Part shown: one piece after another, positions 17,058 to 25,091 of the stretch | How the letters are laid out: each line of letters begins with the position of its first letter | How positions within the stretch are numbered: position 1 is the first letter of the stretch | NCBI GenBank assembly: GCA_001464035.1 | Contig: LNEC01000004.1 | Location: forward strand, 1 to 64,000 | Length of the DNA: 64,000 bases | From: Bradyrhizobiaceae bacterium Ga0074131 | Lineage (GTDB): Bacteria; Pseudomonadota; Alphaproteobacteria; Rhizobiales; Xanthobacteraceae | Direction of reading: 5' to 3' | Program-made: the position numbers and the translations under genes | Notes under the pieces: model-generated | Seen by the model: only the letters and a program-made list of their open reading frames with translations | Database searches by the model: none | What the model was told of the DNA's origin: nothing

Positions 17058-18394
17058 CTGCGCCAACGAGAGTGCCTCTACTCGTTGGCGAGGTTTTCGT
17101 TGACTTTACGATCACGCCGCCCGGGACTGAAAACAAGCTACGTCTTGGCGGCGTCGCCCACGCAGCTCGTGGCTTTTGGGCTTTAGGCCAAGCCTTCCGT
17201 GCGGCGGTCGTCATACCAAGCTATTTGGAAAAACTGACCCGCGACTACTTCGCGAAGCTTGGATGTGTCGAGCTAGTCGTCCTGGGAATAGTCACGGGTG
17301 CTCCCAACATCACACTGATTTTCGACGCGACTGAGGTGGCGGACCAAGAGTACGATACACTGCTGCGAGACGAAAAGGCCGTCCAGCTCAGCGACGTTTC
17401 GACGGCTTTGAAACACGCGGATGAGGTGCTGATCTTTCCGGGCGCGTACAGTTTGTCAGACGTATGCGCGATGTTGTCAGTTACTGCTCGCTTGCACGTC
17501 GATGTGGCCTATGACCTCGAAACGCCTAAGAGGCTCGCTGAACTCAACAGATCGATTGAGACTGTTCTCCTCTCAACATCGTCCCCGCTGTTTGCAAAGA
17601 CTAAAGACCAAACCCTGAATGGCGTTGCGATGGCCTTTGCGTGCTGCAAGCCGAAGTACGTTATCCTCAAACAGAATCGTGGGGGTACCGAGTTGCTCGA
17701 TTGCTCTAGCGCCACCTCTCACCTTGAGGCGCTCCCTGCGCAACTTGGAACTACTATCAATTCGGTAGGCGTCGGCGATGTCTTCGCGGCAGCATTTCTA
17801 ACGGCCTTGCCCGAGGGCGGAGCCGCCGCAGGTTGGCGGGCCACGTATGCTGCTGCGGCCTATTCACAAACTACCTATCCAGACATGTTCAAGAAGTACG
17901 TCGAACGCGATCAACGTCTTTCACTCGACGAAATGACATCGCTTTGGGGCACCTTCCTTCCCTGGAGCGCGCGACCGGCCCTGCAAATCTATTTTGCAGC
18001 GCCCGACTTTGCGAAAGCCGACCGCACGGCCATCGACGAGGCCCTGAAGGCGCTGGCGTTCCATAACTTTGCGCCCCGACGACCCGTTGTGGAGAATGGC
18101 GAGCTTCCGCCGAACTCGGACGCCGCAACCTTGCGTACCATTTACGAGAAGGATTGCGAACTCCTCAAGAAGTGCAGGCTCGTGTTTGCGGTGCCGACTG
18201 ATCGCGACCCCGGAACGCTCGTTGAAATTGGGCTCGCCATTGAGGCGGGTATTCCCGTCGTCACGTATGACCCCAGCACCAAGAACAATAATACGATGGT
18301 GATCGCAGGCTCTTCATTCTATTCGTCCGATCTCGATGCCTGTCTCAACGCAACCTTTCAACTTCTCAGCCAAGACAAAGGCGAGGTTCAATGA
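17054..18394 (+). CDS. PfkB-family kinase fused to a nucleoside 2-deoxyribosyltransferase domain
   Basis: 446 residues. The start at 17054 overlaps the stop of the upstream gene. The N-terminal part (1-300) is PfkB-like: VGEVFVDF near residue 10, the GG motif in LRLGG (about 28-32), and the catalytic signature VGVGDVFAAAFL (about 238-249). The C-terminal part (about 315-446) opens with QIYFAAPDF and carries DPGTLVEIGLAIEAGIPVV, the D-x-G-T-x-x-E-x-G-x-A motif of nucleoside 2-deoxyribosyltransferases. The pair suggests handling of a modified nucleoside: phosphorylation plus base exchange or glycosidic cleavage. The substrate is unknown. It is coupled by ATGA to the QueC-like gene. Confidence 0.82.
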   Translation: MTAPTRVPLLVGEVFVDFTITPPGTENKLRLGGVAHAARGFWALGQAFRAAVVIPSYLEKLTRDYFAKLGCVELVVLGIVTGAPNITLIFDATEVADQEYDTLLRDEKAVQLSDVSTALKHADEVLIFPGAYSLSDVCAMLSVTARLHVDVAYDLETPKRLAELNRSIETVLLSTSSPLFAKTKDQTLNGVAMAFACCKPKYVILKQNRGGTELLDCSSATSHLEALPAQLGTTINSVGVGDVFAAAFLTALPEGGAAAGWRATYAAAAYSQTTYPDMFKKYVERDQRLSLDEMTSLWGTFLPWSARPALQIYFAAPDFAKADRTAIDEALKALAFHNFAPRRPVVENGELPPNSDAATLRTIYEKDCELLKKCRLVFAVPTDRDPGTLVEIGLAIEAGIPVVTYDPSTKNNNTMVIAGSSFYSSDLDACLNATFQLLSQDKGEVQ

Positions 18395-19011
18395 GTGCAT
18401 TGCTTCTGTGTTCCGGCGGACTCGATTCTACCACGGTCGGTTACTGGCTCGTTGAGAAGCGCATTTCGTTTCAACCGATCTTCTTCGACTACGGTCAGCA
18501 TTGCGTAGAGAAGGAATGGGAAACGCTGCAGAAGGTGCTACCAATCTCGGACCTGATGTCGCCCATTCTGCGGGTCGATATTTCCAGCATCTACCAGCAC
18601 TCAACGTCGAGACTGATCGCTGAACCGGATCTGTGGAAGGAGCACGTCGAGGATGATGAGCTCTACATCCCCTACCGGACGCTTCTATTTTTTTCCGTAG
18701 GTGCCTGCATCGCCCAAACACGCGGTTACGACACTGTCTATTCTGGCTTTATCAACAGCAATCGCGCCAAAGAAATAGATTGCTCTGCCACTTTCCTTAA
18801 CGGTTTGGACTCACTTTCCCGTAATCTTGGACCGATCCGATTCGAGTTGCCGTTCCGAGACTGGAGCAAGGCCGACGTCGTCAGGCATGCGAGCGAATTG
18901 AAAGTCCCTATTGGCAAAACGTATTCATGTCAGCTCTTCAGCGACACGCCCTGCGGGGCATGTCCCAACTGCGTTGAGCGACTTGCCGCGATAGAGTCTG
19001 TAAACCCATGA
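18391..19011 (+). CDS. QueC-like enzyme (7-cyano-7-deazaguanine synthase family)
   Basis: 206 residues. The PP-loop SGGLDSTT lies at 8-15. The C-terminal zinc site is CQLFSDTPCGACPNC (four Cys, about 184-198), as in QueC. True QueC makes preQ0 from CDG for queuosine. Here no QueD, QueE or FolE neighbours exist and the gene sits inside an island cassette with overlapping junctions, so this is more likely a defence paralogue. Related QueC-like proteins occur in type IV CBASS (Cap9) and Qat (QatC). I recall reports that Cap9 conjugates a deazaguanine to a protein N-terminus. The activity of this protein is not known. Confidence 0.85.
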   Translation: MSALLLCSGGLDSTTVGYWLVEKRISFQPIFFDYGQHCVEKEWETLQKVLPISDLMSPILRVDISSIYQHSTSRLIAEPDLWKEHVEDDELYIPYRTLLFFSVGACIAQTRGYDTVYSGFINSNRAKEIDCSATFLNGLDSLSRNLGPIRFELPFRDWSKADVVRHASELKVPIGKTYSCQLFSDTPCGACPNCVERLAAIESVNP

Positions 19012-19709
19012 GCTTTGCCAAGTCCGAGAGTGACGTTCTGAGCGCACTAATCTCCGCGCGTCTCGTTGTGCAACTGGCCCAAGAGAGGGGGGTAGTTAGC
19101 CATTACCCCTCGTATCGCGAGCCTCTGTACCATGTCGGCGCGATCCTAGCCGACGCGGCTCTTCAAGCCGGACTTAACTACAGAACCGTTGTGAAGGTAC
19201 GCATAGACAGGATCGTTCGAGAGTTTCCTGAGGCTGCAACCCTGTCTGGGATGTTCAATGCAATTGCCTCCATTGGAGTCGCTGACTTCTTGCGGTGGCA
19301 TCATCACACCAAGGTGCTACGCTTTGTTTGCTTGGCGGAGTTACTTCGCAACGAAAGCATCGATGACTTTCATCAATTGCGAGCATGGCTACAGAACCCG
19401 GCGTGCAGAGAAAAGCTACGCGCCATTCACGGAGTTGGACCTAAAACTGTGGACTATCTCTGCGGTTTGGTTGGATTGGATTTCATCGCGGTTGATCGGC
19501 ACATCAGAGCGTTTGCGAGCGATGCTGGTGTGACGGCAGGAGACTACGATTTCCTTCAAATCGTGGTTTCGTATGCTGCGGACCTTCTTGGTGTTTCTCG
19601 GCGGCATTTCGATGCGTCGATTTGGATCTACGTGTCCAATCAGAAGGCCGCCCCAAAGGGAAGGACTACTTTGCAACTGCCGTTTGATGGGGCCATCGCC
19701 GTCGCGTAG
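19008..19709 (+). CDS. HhH-GPD-type DNA glycosylase of the QueC cassette
   Basis: 233 residues overlapping the QueC-like gene by 4 bp. The helix-hairpin-helix IHGVGPKTVDYL lies at about 138-149. FIAVDRHIRAF follows at about 158-168, where the Asp corresponds to the catalytic Asp of the endonuclease III family; the Lys in GVGPKT matches the lyase Lys position. There is no C-terminal 4Cys iron-sulfur motif, so it is not a standard Nth. Type IV CBASS operons also pair a QueC-like protein with an OGG/HhH glycosylase (Cap11), which supports a shared pathway. A role in recognising a modified base is inferred. Confidence 0.82.
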   Translation: MSFAKSESDVLSALISARLVVQLAQERGVVSHYPSYREPLYHVGAILADAALQAGLNYRTVVKVRIDRIVREFPEAATLSGMFNAIASIGVADFLRWHHHTKVLRFVCLAELLRNESIDDFHQLRAWLQNPACREKLRAIHGVGPKTVDYLCGLVGLDFIAVDRHIRAFASDAGVTAGDYDFLQIVVSYAADLLGVSRRHFDASIWIYVSNQKAAPKGRTTLQLPFDGAIAVA

Positions 19710-19911
19710 CTCGCGGACCGAGGCCCATTTTGACTGTAACCGCAAGTCGATAACTTTTCAACACAGCTGATGGAGTCGGCGCTTCTGCTATTCAGGCACA
19801 TAATTCGGCTGAAACGATAAGCTTTTCATAGAAACCTTATCGTATTGGCGTCGCCGACGGCAGCGAGGCTGCTCACTGCTTGCAGCTATCCTGAGCCACA
19901 ACGTCGAATTA
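19710..19911. other. Intergenic after the QueC cassette, with an inverted repeat
   Basis: ACGATAAG at 19814-19821 pairs with CTTATCGT at 19836-19843 around a 14-base loop. It has no T-run, so a simple intrinsic terminator is unlikely; it might be a 3'-end structure or an operator. Nothing else is recognised. Confidence 0.35.
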
Positions 19912-20172
19912 TCAGAGTTTACGATATCCCCAAGCATGGTTCGTGTGAATGAACTCGTTGCCGCCATCCATGTCTGACAGCTTTGCCAGGACAAGAAACC
20001 GTGACGGAACGGGGTTCGCTTTGCGGATCGCTCGCGGAAATCGGACTCTTAGATGTTGCGGAAAAACCTGCCCAGCAGCAGGGCGCACATGAATATCGCC
20101 GTGAAGCCCACCTCCGCTCTCGTAGTAAGTCTCGACGATGATCTCGATATACGGCTCTTCCGGCTTGCCCAT
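19912..20172 (-). CDS. Small hypothetical protein
   Basis: 86 residues from ATG 20172, which has GGGGGAA 4-10 bases upstream; an earlier ATG at 20190 is possible. The sequence (MGKPEEPYIEIIVETYYESGG...) has a beta-strand-like start, then a proline-rich and basic middle, and ends AWGYRKL. No family is recognised. The good ribosome-binding site and balanced composition support expression. Confidence 0.5.
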   Translation of the reverse strand: MGKPEEPYIEIIVETYYESGGGLHGDIHVRPAAGQVFPQHLRVRFPRAIRKANPVPSRFLVLAKLSDMDGGNEFIHTNHAWGYRKL

Positions 20173-20475
20173 GTTTCCCCCAATGCTCATCGATAAAGCG
20201 TCGTACCATAAAATCGCATAAAAAATGGCTGCGATATGCAGATTTCCGGCGCGCATTTCGCGATGGCCAACTCGATACCTTTTTACCAAAAGTTATACAG
20301 TCGCACTTGAAGCTATGGCTGGGATCATGAAGAAGCCGCCACCGGCGGCGCGTGTGGCATTGTTTATTGGCAAATCAGCGCGGCCACCGCCCAAGATATC
20401 GAGGCGCCCTCCCGGCGACCTCCGGTGGCGCAGATGAAAGCTGAGAAAGCCGCTCTACATCGCGAGTGACCCGCC

Positions 20476-20865
20476 TCACGGGGTCGCTGTCGGAGTGCTG
20501 CTGTTGAGCAAATTAGATACAGCCGTGAGAAGCTGGGCCGGAGCAAACGGCTTTGCCAGCATGATGCTGTGGGGGACGCCCTTCGATGTCCAATCAGCCG
20601 CAGCGGCTCCGCTCATATAAACCACGGGGAAATCCGGTTCGATCTCGCGCGCGTGCTGGGCGACTTCCCAGCCGTCCATTGTTCCTCGTAGATGGATGTC
20701 CGTCACAAGCGCCCGGTATTTGCCCTTGTGCCCCTTTAAAAGGGTCACTGCCTCTTCGCCGGATGCGACGACAGCACTTTCGAAGCCTCCATCGCTGAGC
20801 GTTTCCTCAACTAGGCTCTGTATCAACGGTTCGTCCTCGACCACGAGGATAATAGGTAATTCCAA
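20476..20865 (-). CDS. Single-domain response regulator (receiver only)
   Basis: 129 residues, a complete CheY-type receiver without an output domain. The acidic pocket is LVVEDEPL (about 7-14), the phosphoacceptor Asp is in VTDIHL (about 56), the Ser switch is in YMSGA, and the conserved Lys is in LAKPFAP. Such stand-alone receivers in rhizobia act as phosphate shuttles or sinks for hybrid kinases. No kinase gene is nearby, so the partner is elsewhere. Confidence 0.85.
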   Translation of the reverse strand: MELPIILVVEDEPLIQSLVEETLSDGGFESAVVASGEEAVTLLKGHKGKYRALVTDIHLRGTMDGWEVAQHAREIEPDFPVVYMSGAAAADWTSKGVPHSIMLAKPFAPAQLLTAVSNLLNSSTPTATP

Positions 20866-21144
20866 GACTGCCGCCCCCGACCCCCGCCCCGGGGCGTTAA
20901 GTTACAAACAGCACACAATCCGAATAAGTACTGTCACTTGAAACGGTTCCACCCGGTGAAACTTTAATTATTGGGCTAGCGGGAGCGCCCGATGTTATGT
21001 TGGGTACCCGACTAATTGCTTTCCCCATTCTGGCGTGGGAGCGCTTCGCATTCATATTTGTGTGCTAACTCGAAGCCTACGCCCCACAGACATCGTAGCG
21101 AGCGTGTGGCATGCCGCAGCGACAACGGTCCTTGCCTCACACTT
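20866..21144. other. Intergenic, nothing recognised
   Basis: This holds the upstream region of the minus-strand response regulator and a transition into decayed small genes. It contains short GC-rich runs near 20870-20895 but no confident promoter box or terminator. Confidence 0.3.
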
Positions 21145-21267
21145 TTGATTAGCCAAGACCCTTACGGCTCCCAAAGGGACGCCCTAGTGAGGAAGATCAG
21201 GCAGCTAGACACCGCCCGCCATTTGAACGATTGGCTGCGGTCGCCCGAGCTTCGCCCACCGAGATAG
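21145..21267 (+). CDS. Very small hypothetical protein or gene remnant
   Basis: A 40-residue frame from TTG 21145, LISQDPYGSQRDALVRKIRQ then LDTARHLNDW and ending LRPPR. Its charged helix followed by a W-x-x-S-P-x-L-x-P-P tail resembles short proteins common in Bradyrhizobium. The frame is open back to 21016 but that part looks non-coding. It could be intact or a 3' remnant. Confidence 0.35.
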   Translation: MISQDPYGSQRDALVRKIRQLDTARHLNDWLRSPELRPPR

Positions 21268-21280
21268 GCGGGGTCTGCGA

Positions 21281-21456
21281 TTGAGGCGATACTATGCAAA
21301 CATTCTCGGCGAAGACGACCACATCACGGGCCGTATAGAGATGTTTGCGAAAACGACGATGAGGCCGAACGTCTCGCTAAGCAATTGGTGGACGGCCACG
21401 CCGTTGAGCTATGGCAACGAACCCGAAAGGTTGAGCGGTTCGAATCAAGTAAGTAA
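21281..21456 (+). pseudogene. Frameshifted small rhizobial protein
   Basis: The first frame reads (M)RRYYANILGEDDHITGRI from TTG 21281. After about position 21339 the next frame continues with DVCENDDEAERLAKQLVDGH and ends VELWQRTRKVERFESSK at a stop at 21454-21456. Joined, they give the familiar 55-60-residue family with a Y-x-x-x-L...DDEA...LVDGHxxELWxxxRKVxxF pattern. A one-base loss near 21339-21341 explains the break. Whether this is a sequencing error or true decay cannot be decided here. Confidence 0.6.
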
Positions 21457-21840
21457 GGCCGCTAATTTGGCGGCCCGTCGAGAGGTGTGCTACTCACGAG
21501 CGCGACGAGATGGAGCCAGCCTTGGCTGGCGACAGATGGAGTTACCGGTGACACAGGGCACTAAGGCGAGCCCCCGAACCGGCTCTTCGATGTTTGAACT
21601 GCTGAGCACTTAAGTCAGTGGTTCGCGGCTGGACCAAACACCGCATGCTCCGATACGGGGCGCAGTCTATTCTCTGGGTGGCTTGATAGGACGCGGCTGA
21701 GTCGTCTTTTGCTCAGCGTTCGACGATGCTAATATAGCTCTCGCCTTTGCAGTTTTCGCTCTGGTTTGCTCCGGTAAATCATGCTTGCGCGGCCATTCTT
21801 TGTAGATAGAATCGCTTATAGATTTGAAAGCGTAGGTTTT
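21457..21840. other. Intergenic before the recombinase
   Basis: No gene is supported. The old first frame of the frameshifted gene runs on to 21613 without family character. The frame of the recombinase opens at 21781, but the segment before the ATG at 21841 is not conserved. Confidence 0.35.
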
Positions 21841-22416
21841 ATGCCGGGCAAGCAGGCGAAGATTTTAGCTGCTGACCAGATCGACAACCTTCTCCTGTTT
21901 GCCGAAACGACTCGGTATCCGCTTCGCGACCGCGTGATCGTCTTGCTCTCTGTGAAGGCTGGCCTGCGAGCGGCTGAGATTGCAAATCTCACCTGGGAAA
22001 TGGTCCTCGATCCTTCCGGTGCTATAGGGACCGTATTGGAGCTGCGAAATCAGGCGGCAAAGAAGGGCCATGGCCGACTAATCCCTCTCCATGACGACCT
22101 TCGCGATGCTCTAGCCGCTGTCCGAGGAACAACCGACCCCTCACGGCCGGTCGTGCTTTCGGAGCGGGATAGCAAGATGAAGGCGCGCAGCATCGTCATC
22201 TGGTTTAGCCGAGCCTATCGCGCCGTCGGTCTTGACGGCTGCTCCTCCCATTCGGGTCGCCGAACATTCATCACGCGGGCCGCGCGGCTTGTATACAAAG
22301 CCGGTGGCTCATTGCGCGACGTTCAGTTGCTTGCTGGTCATCGCTCGATTCAGACCACGCAAGGGTACATCGATGGCGACAGTGACGCCCAGCGGAGGTT
22401 GGTATCTCTGATCTAG
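21841..22416 (+). CDS. Short tyrosine recombinase (catalytic domain only)
   Basis: 191 residues from the ATG at 21841 (MPGKQAKILAADQI). The tyrosine-recombinase residues are all present: Arg in AGLRAAEI, HSGRR as the H-x-x-R box, His in LAGHRS, and the nucleophile Tyr in TTQGYIDGD. The N-terminal core-binding (SAM-like) domain is absent. This short form is, as far as I recall, a recurrent rhizobial family rather than a truncation. It probably mobilises a small element nearby, but no att repeats were found. It is separate from the island integrase at 30749. Confidence 0.8.
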   Translation: MPGKQAKILAADQIDNLLLFAETTRYPLRDRVIVLLSVKAGLRAAEIANLTWEMVLDPSGAIGTVLELRNQAAKKGHGRLIPLHDDLRDALAAVRGTTDPSRPVVLSERDSKMKARSIVIWFSRAYRAVGLDGCSSHSGRRTFITRAARLVYKAGGSLRDVQLLAGHRSIQTTQGYIDGDSDAQRRLVSLI

Positions 22417-22511
22417 GACCCAGTCCACGTTCCTTAGGTCCGCTGCGGAAGGCGGCAAGGCAGACTACTCCGTCCAACAACTCTCCTGACCCCCACAAAG
22501 ACGCCGACATT

Positions 22512-23468
22512 TTGATCCGCAATGTCTGTGCACTCGCCGGATCCCTGTCGTTTCTGGATGAGATCGACGACGAGATTCGTCAGGCGGGTTTGGATCAGGC
22601 CGTTGCCTCGGGCAACACGCCGCCGATTTTCGATTGGCTCCTTACAGCGTTCAGCTTTCAGGGTATTTCTGACAAGGTCGCCCGCGGCTACATGGACAAG
22701 CATGGGACCGCCTCCTGGCGCAAAATGCAGGCAAGCCTCCAAACGTTGCCCGCCTGCCAAAAGCTCTACAGCTACGGGGACTTTGCCGGTTGCAGGTACG
22801 ACAAGGGCAGCTTCACCTGTGGGGAGCCCGACCATATCCACACCTGTCCCGTACCTCGTCCGCGCCTTCGCAATGGGCGGCTTAATCAGACCGCCTACAG
22901 CCTCTTCCTGTTCGTCCGGGACGTTGCAGGCGGCGATCTCATTGGCTGGATCGATAACCAACTGGAAGCCGCTACAGGGTCTTCTGCGGCCGGTTTAGAG
23001 GCTGCCAGACAGGAAGCCCTGATCGGCCCCCTCCGAGGCGTTTTCGGCGTGTCCGACAAGCTATTGAGCATGTCGCTGTCCGGCCTCTTGATGGGTGTGC
23101 GGGAGCAACGCCCTGACTGGTTCAACACCGGCAAGGCCATGATCGCCATCGACACGTTGGTCCATAATTTTCTGTTCCGATCAGGTGTCCTGGAGAGCTG
23201 TGGTATCCCTCACAGGTACGGCCCAGCCTGCTACGCCCCGGGCGGCTGCGCCGAGATCATCAGGGCCGTCGCAGACCGTATTGATGCCCGTTCGTTCAAT
23301 CCCCGCTTTCCGAGATTATTTCCCCGATTTATCCAGCATGCCATTTGGCGATATTGCGCCGCGGAAGGTCTCGATTTGTGCAATGGCAACCGAGTTGCCG
23401 ACCATGAACGATGCCAAATCAACTACTGCTACCTGTTTCAAATCTGCGGTCGAAAATCGCTAAAATAG
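22512..23468 (+). CDS. Cys-rich conserved hypothetical protein
   Basis: 318 residues from TTG 22512. The frame stays open upstream to overlap the recombinase end, so the start is uncertain and there is no obvious ribosome-binding site. Conserved-looking segments are YDKGSFTCGEPDHIHTCPVP (about 96-115), LRNGRLNQTAYSLFLFVRD, and a C-terminal Cys/His-rich region (RYGPACYAPGGC at about 237-248, then CNGNRVADHERC and CQINYC). These look like metal or Fe-S ligands and are vaguely reminiscent of glycosylase or primase Fe-S domains. I do not recognise the family with certainty and give no function. Confidence 0.6.
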   Translation: MIRNVCALAGSLSFLDEIDDEIRQAGLDQAVASGNTPPIFDWLLTAFSFQGISDKVARGYMDKHGTASWRKMQASLQTLPACQKLYSYGDFAGCRYDKGSFTCGEPDHIHTCPVPRPRLRNGRLNQTAYSLFLFVRDVAGGDLIGWIDNQLEAATGSSAAGLEAARQEALIGPLRGVFGVSDKLLSMSLSGLLMGVREQRPDWFNTGKAMIAIDTLVHNFLFRSGVLESCGIPHRYGPACYAPGGCAEIIRAVADRIDARSFNPRFPRLFPRFIQHAIWRYCAAEGLDLCNGNRVADHERCQINYCYLFQICGRKSLK

Positions 23469-23647
23469 ACGTAATTTCATACATTTAGGCGAACAAACTA
23501 AGGCTTGTTTTAGACCACAATTAGCCTATACTTGAACCGCAAGGTCGAATTCACGACTTAGCTGATTTTAGACTAGGAGATACTTCCGGGAATACTCGAA
23601 TCGTCCCGACCCTCTGGGTCTAAAGTTACCATTCAGTCGCAGATTGA

Positions 23648-23665
23648 GGGAGCCTATGGGCTCCC
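23648..23665 (+). terminator. Hairpin upstream of the 23690 gene
   Basis: GGGAGCC (23648-23654), loop TATG, GGCTCCC (23659-23665), followed by a pyrimidine-rich stretch. It sits 24 bases before the ATG at 23690, so it may be a leader structure or attenuator rather than the terminator of the gene ending at 23468. Confidence 0.45.
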
Positions 23666-23689
23666 TTCTGCATTTCTGGGAGACACTAG

Positions 23690-24310
23690 ATGGGCAAGAA
23701 ATCTGGGAAGAACGAACCGGCGAAAGCGAATCCAATCTTCGTCCTGGGACTCGACGCCAACGGTAAGCCACGGGGCGCTCGCTTCCCTGAGTTGAAGGAC
23801 AGCATCGCCTCTGCGGCCATGGACATGAACTGCCGCGTGCTGATCGACCAACCGGATGCGGTCTCAGCGTTGGGCATGAAGCTGCCCGTGGGACGGGTGC
23901 ACGGCGGGGGTAAAGTTGTGAAGCTGTTCGTGCCCAACGTCAGGCGCGATCTTTACGATCAAATACTCGAAGCGGCACGGATCGCAGAGGAGCAATCGGC
24001 CGCCGAAGCGCAAGCTGGCGCGGTCGAGCAATCAGCAGCCGTGAAGGTCATGAAGGATCGAGCGGATGCCGCGCTGGCTGAGGTTCGCACCGTGTCGCCC
24101 GTAACGTCGGGATTGCCTCGCAGCTGGGAGTCCATAGCCGTCGGTCACATGGTGCTCGTCCATGAAAGTCCGTCCGACGGCTGGTGGGAAGCGACGGTAC
24201 TCAAACGCGAGGACGAAATTCTGACGCTTCGGTTTCGCGACTATCCAAAACAACCGACCTTCATTCGGCACATCAACACCGTGGCGCTGGTGAACCCCGG
24301 CCCAGCCTAA
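23690..24310 (+). CDS. Hypothetical protein
   Basis: 206 residues with GGGAG upstream of ATG 23690. There is a basic N-terminus (MGKKSGKNEPAKA). A central Ala/Gln-rich helical segment (about 95-130) follows. The C-terminal part (about 140-200), with GHMVLVHESPSDGWWEATVL and DEILTLRFRDYP, resembles a small beta-barrel (Tudor/SH3-like) reader. No family name can be given. It is followed by a strong terminator at 24325. Confidence 0.6.
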   Translation: MGKKSGKNEPAKANPIFVLGLDANGKPRGARFPELKDSIASAAMDMNCRVLIDQPDAVSALGMKLPVGRVHGGGKVVKLFVPNVRRDLYDQILEAARIAEEQSAAEAQAGAVEQSAAVKVMKDRADAALAEVRTVSPVTSGLPRSWESIAVGHMVLVHESPSDGWWEATVLKREDEILTLRFRDYPKQPTFIRHINTVALVNPGPA

Positions 24311-24324
24311 GGGCGCAAAAGTAT

Positions 24325-24355
24325 GGCTCGGACCAAGGTCCGAGCCGTTCTTTCT
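24325..24355 (+). terminator. Rho-independent terminator
   Basis: Perfect 9-bp stem GGCTCGGAC/GTCCGAGCC (24325-24333 and 24338-24346) with a CAAG loop, followed by GTTCTTTCT. It lies 14 bases after the stop of the gene at 23690-24310. Confidence 0.8.
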
Positions 24356-24425
24356 AAATGTCCCGGCAAAGACCGCCGGGCGACCAAATCTCAAGACACA
24401 TCCAACATTCATAGGAGACACAACC

Positions 24426-24755
24426 ATGTCCGCGGACACGGATCGCATACGCACGCTCAACGACGAGCTTCGACGCCAACTATCGGGTGGCAGGGCTGTC
24501 ATGACGCCCGGCGTCGCCGCACTCGGCTCAGAAGCAGTTCAACGGCTGGTTCAAACTATTGCGATCTTCGACGATTTCTGCACTGCCAACGACCCGCACA
24601 GCGAACACGATTTTGGAGCGTTTGAATTTGACGGAACGCCGGTGATGTTCAAAATTGATTACTACGACAAGGATCTCAACTTTCACTCGCCTGACCCTGC
24701 CGATCCTGCAGTAACGGAGCGGGTGATCACCCTCATGCTCGCCGAAGAATACTAA
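24426..24755 (+). CDS. DUF3768 family protein
   Basis: 109 residues. The family hallmarks are present: RIRTLNDELR at the N-terminus, then FDDFCTANDPHSEHDFGAFE, KIDYYDKDL, FHSPDPADPAVT, and the terminal LMLAEEY. The function is unknown. The family is common on alphaproteobacterial plasmids and integrative elements, which fits the island context. A GGAG site lies about 12 bases upstream of the ATG. Confidence 0.85.
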   Translation: MSADTDRIRTLNDELRRQLSGGRAVMTPGVAALGSEAVQRLVQTIAIFDDFCTANDPHSEHDFGAFEFDGTPVMFKIDYYDKDLNFHSPDPADPAVTERVITLMLAEEY

Positions 24756-24777
24756 ACGGGCCGGTCGATCACCAACT

Positions 24778-25005
24778 TTAGTCAGAAATGAGTTTGGTGA
24801 GCGGGACAGATAGGGCTTCCGCAATCCGGGCCATTACCAGCAGGCTCGGGTTGCGTTTGCCACGCTCAATCCCGCCGACATAGGTCAAATCAATCTCGGC
24901 CTCAAAGGCCAATTTCTCCTGTGTCATCCGTCGTTGTTGACGGATTTTTCGAACATTTCTCCCCACCACTGCGCGCCAATCCTGCATTGCGGGATCGAGC
25001 ACCAT
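24778..25005 (-). CDS. XRE-family helix-turn-helix regulator
   Basis: 75 residues consisting almost wholly of a Cro/C1-type HTH: VGRNVRKIRQQRRMTQEKLA, then EAEIDLTYVGGIERGKRNPS. ATG 25005 is used here, but a start at the internal MQDWRAVVG is also possible. It is divergent from the hydrolase gene at 25092. A palindromic/direct-repeat operator (25012-25038) overlaps its promoter, suggesting autoregulation and perhaps control of the divergent gene. Confidence 0.85.
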   Translation of the reverse strand: MVLDPAMQDWRAVVGRNVRKIRQQRRMTQEKLAFEAEIDLTYVGGIERGKRNPSLLVMARIAEALSVPLTKLISD

Positions 25006-25011
25006 AAGGCA

Positions 25012-25038
25012 TATAGTCTCTAGGGATTATAGTCCCTA
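25012..25038. promoter_or_regulatory. Probable operator of the XRE regulator
   Basis: TATAGTCTCTA (25012-25022) and TATAGTCCCTA (25028-25038) are direct repeats with a 16-bp period. TAGGGA (25021-25026) and TCCCTA (25033-25038) form a palindrome. The block is 7 bases from the regulator start, as expected for an autorepressor site. Confidence 0.6.
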
Positions 25039-25091
25039 AACGACAGCCCCTCCGCAGGCGCGCATCGACGTTTTCATGAAGGGATCGAACG

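Noticed and set aside
18391..19011. Housekeeping queC of the queuosine pathway
   Set aside because: No queD, queE or folE neighbours, island location, and tight coupling to a glycosylase and a PfkB fusion point to a specialised paralogue.
16698..19709. Calling the cassette a known type IV CBASS or Qat system
   Set aside because: No CD-NTase or cap effector, and no QatA ATPase or QatD nuclease are encoded nearby.
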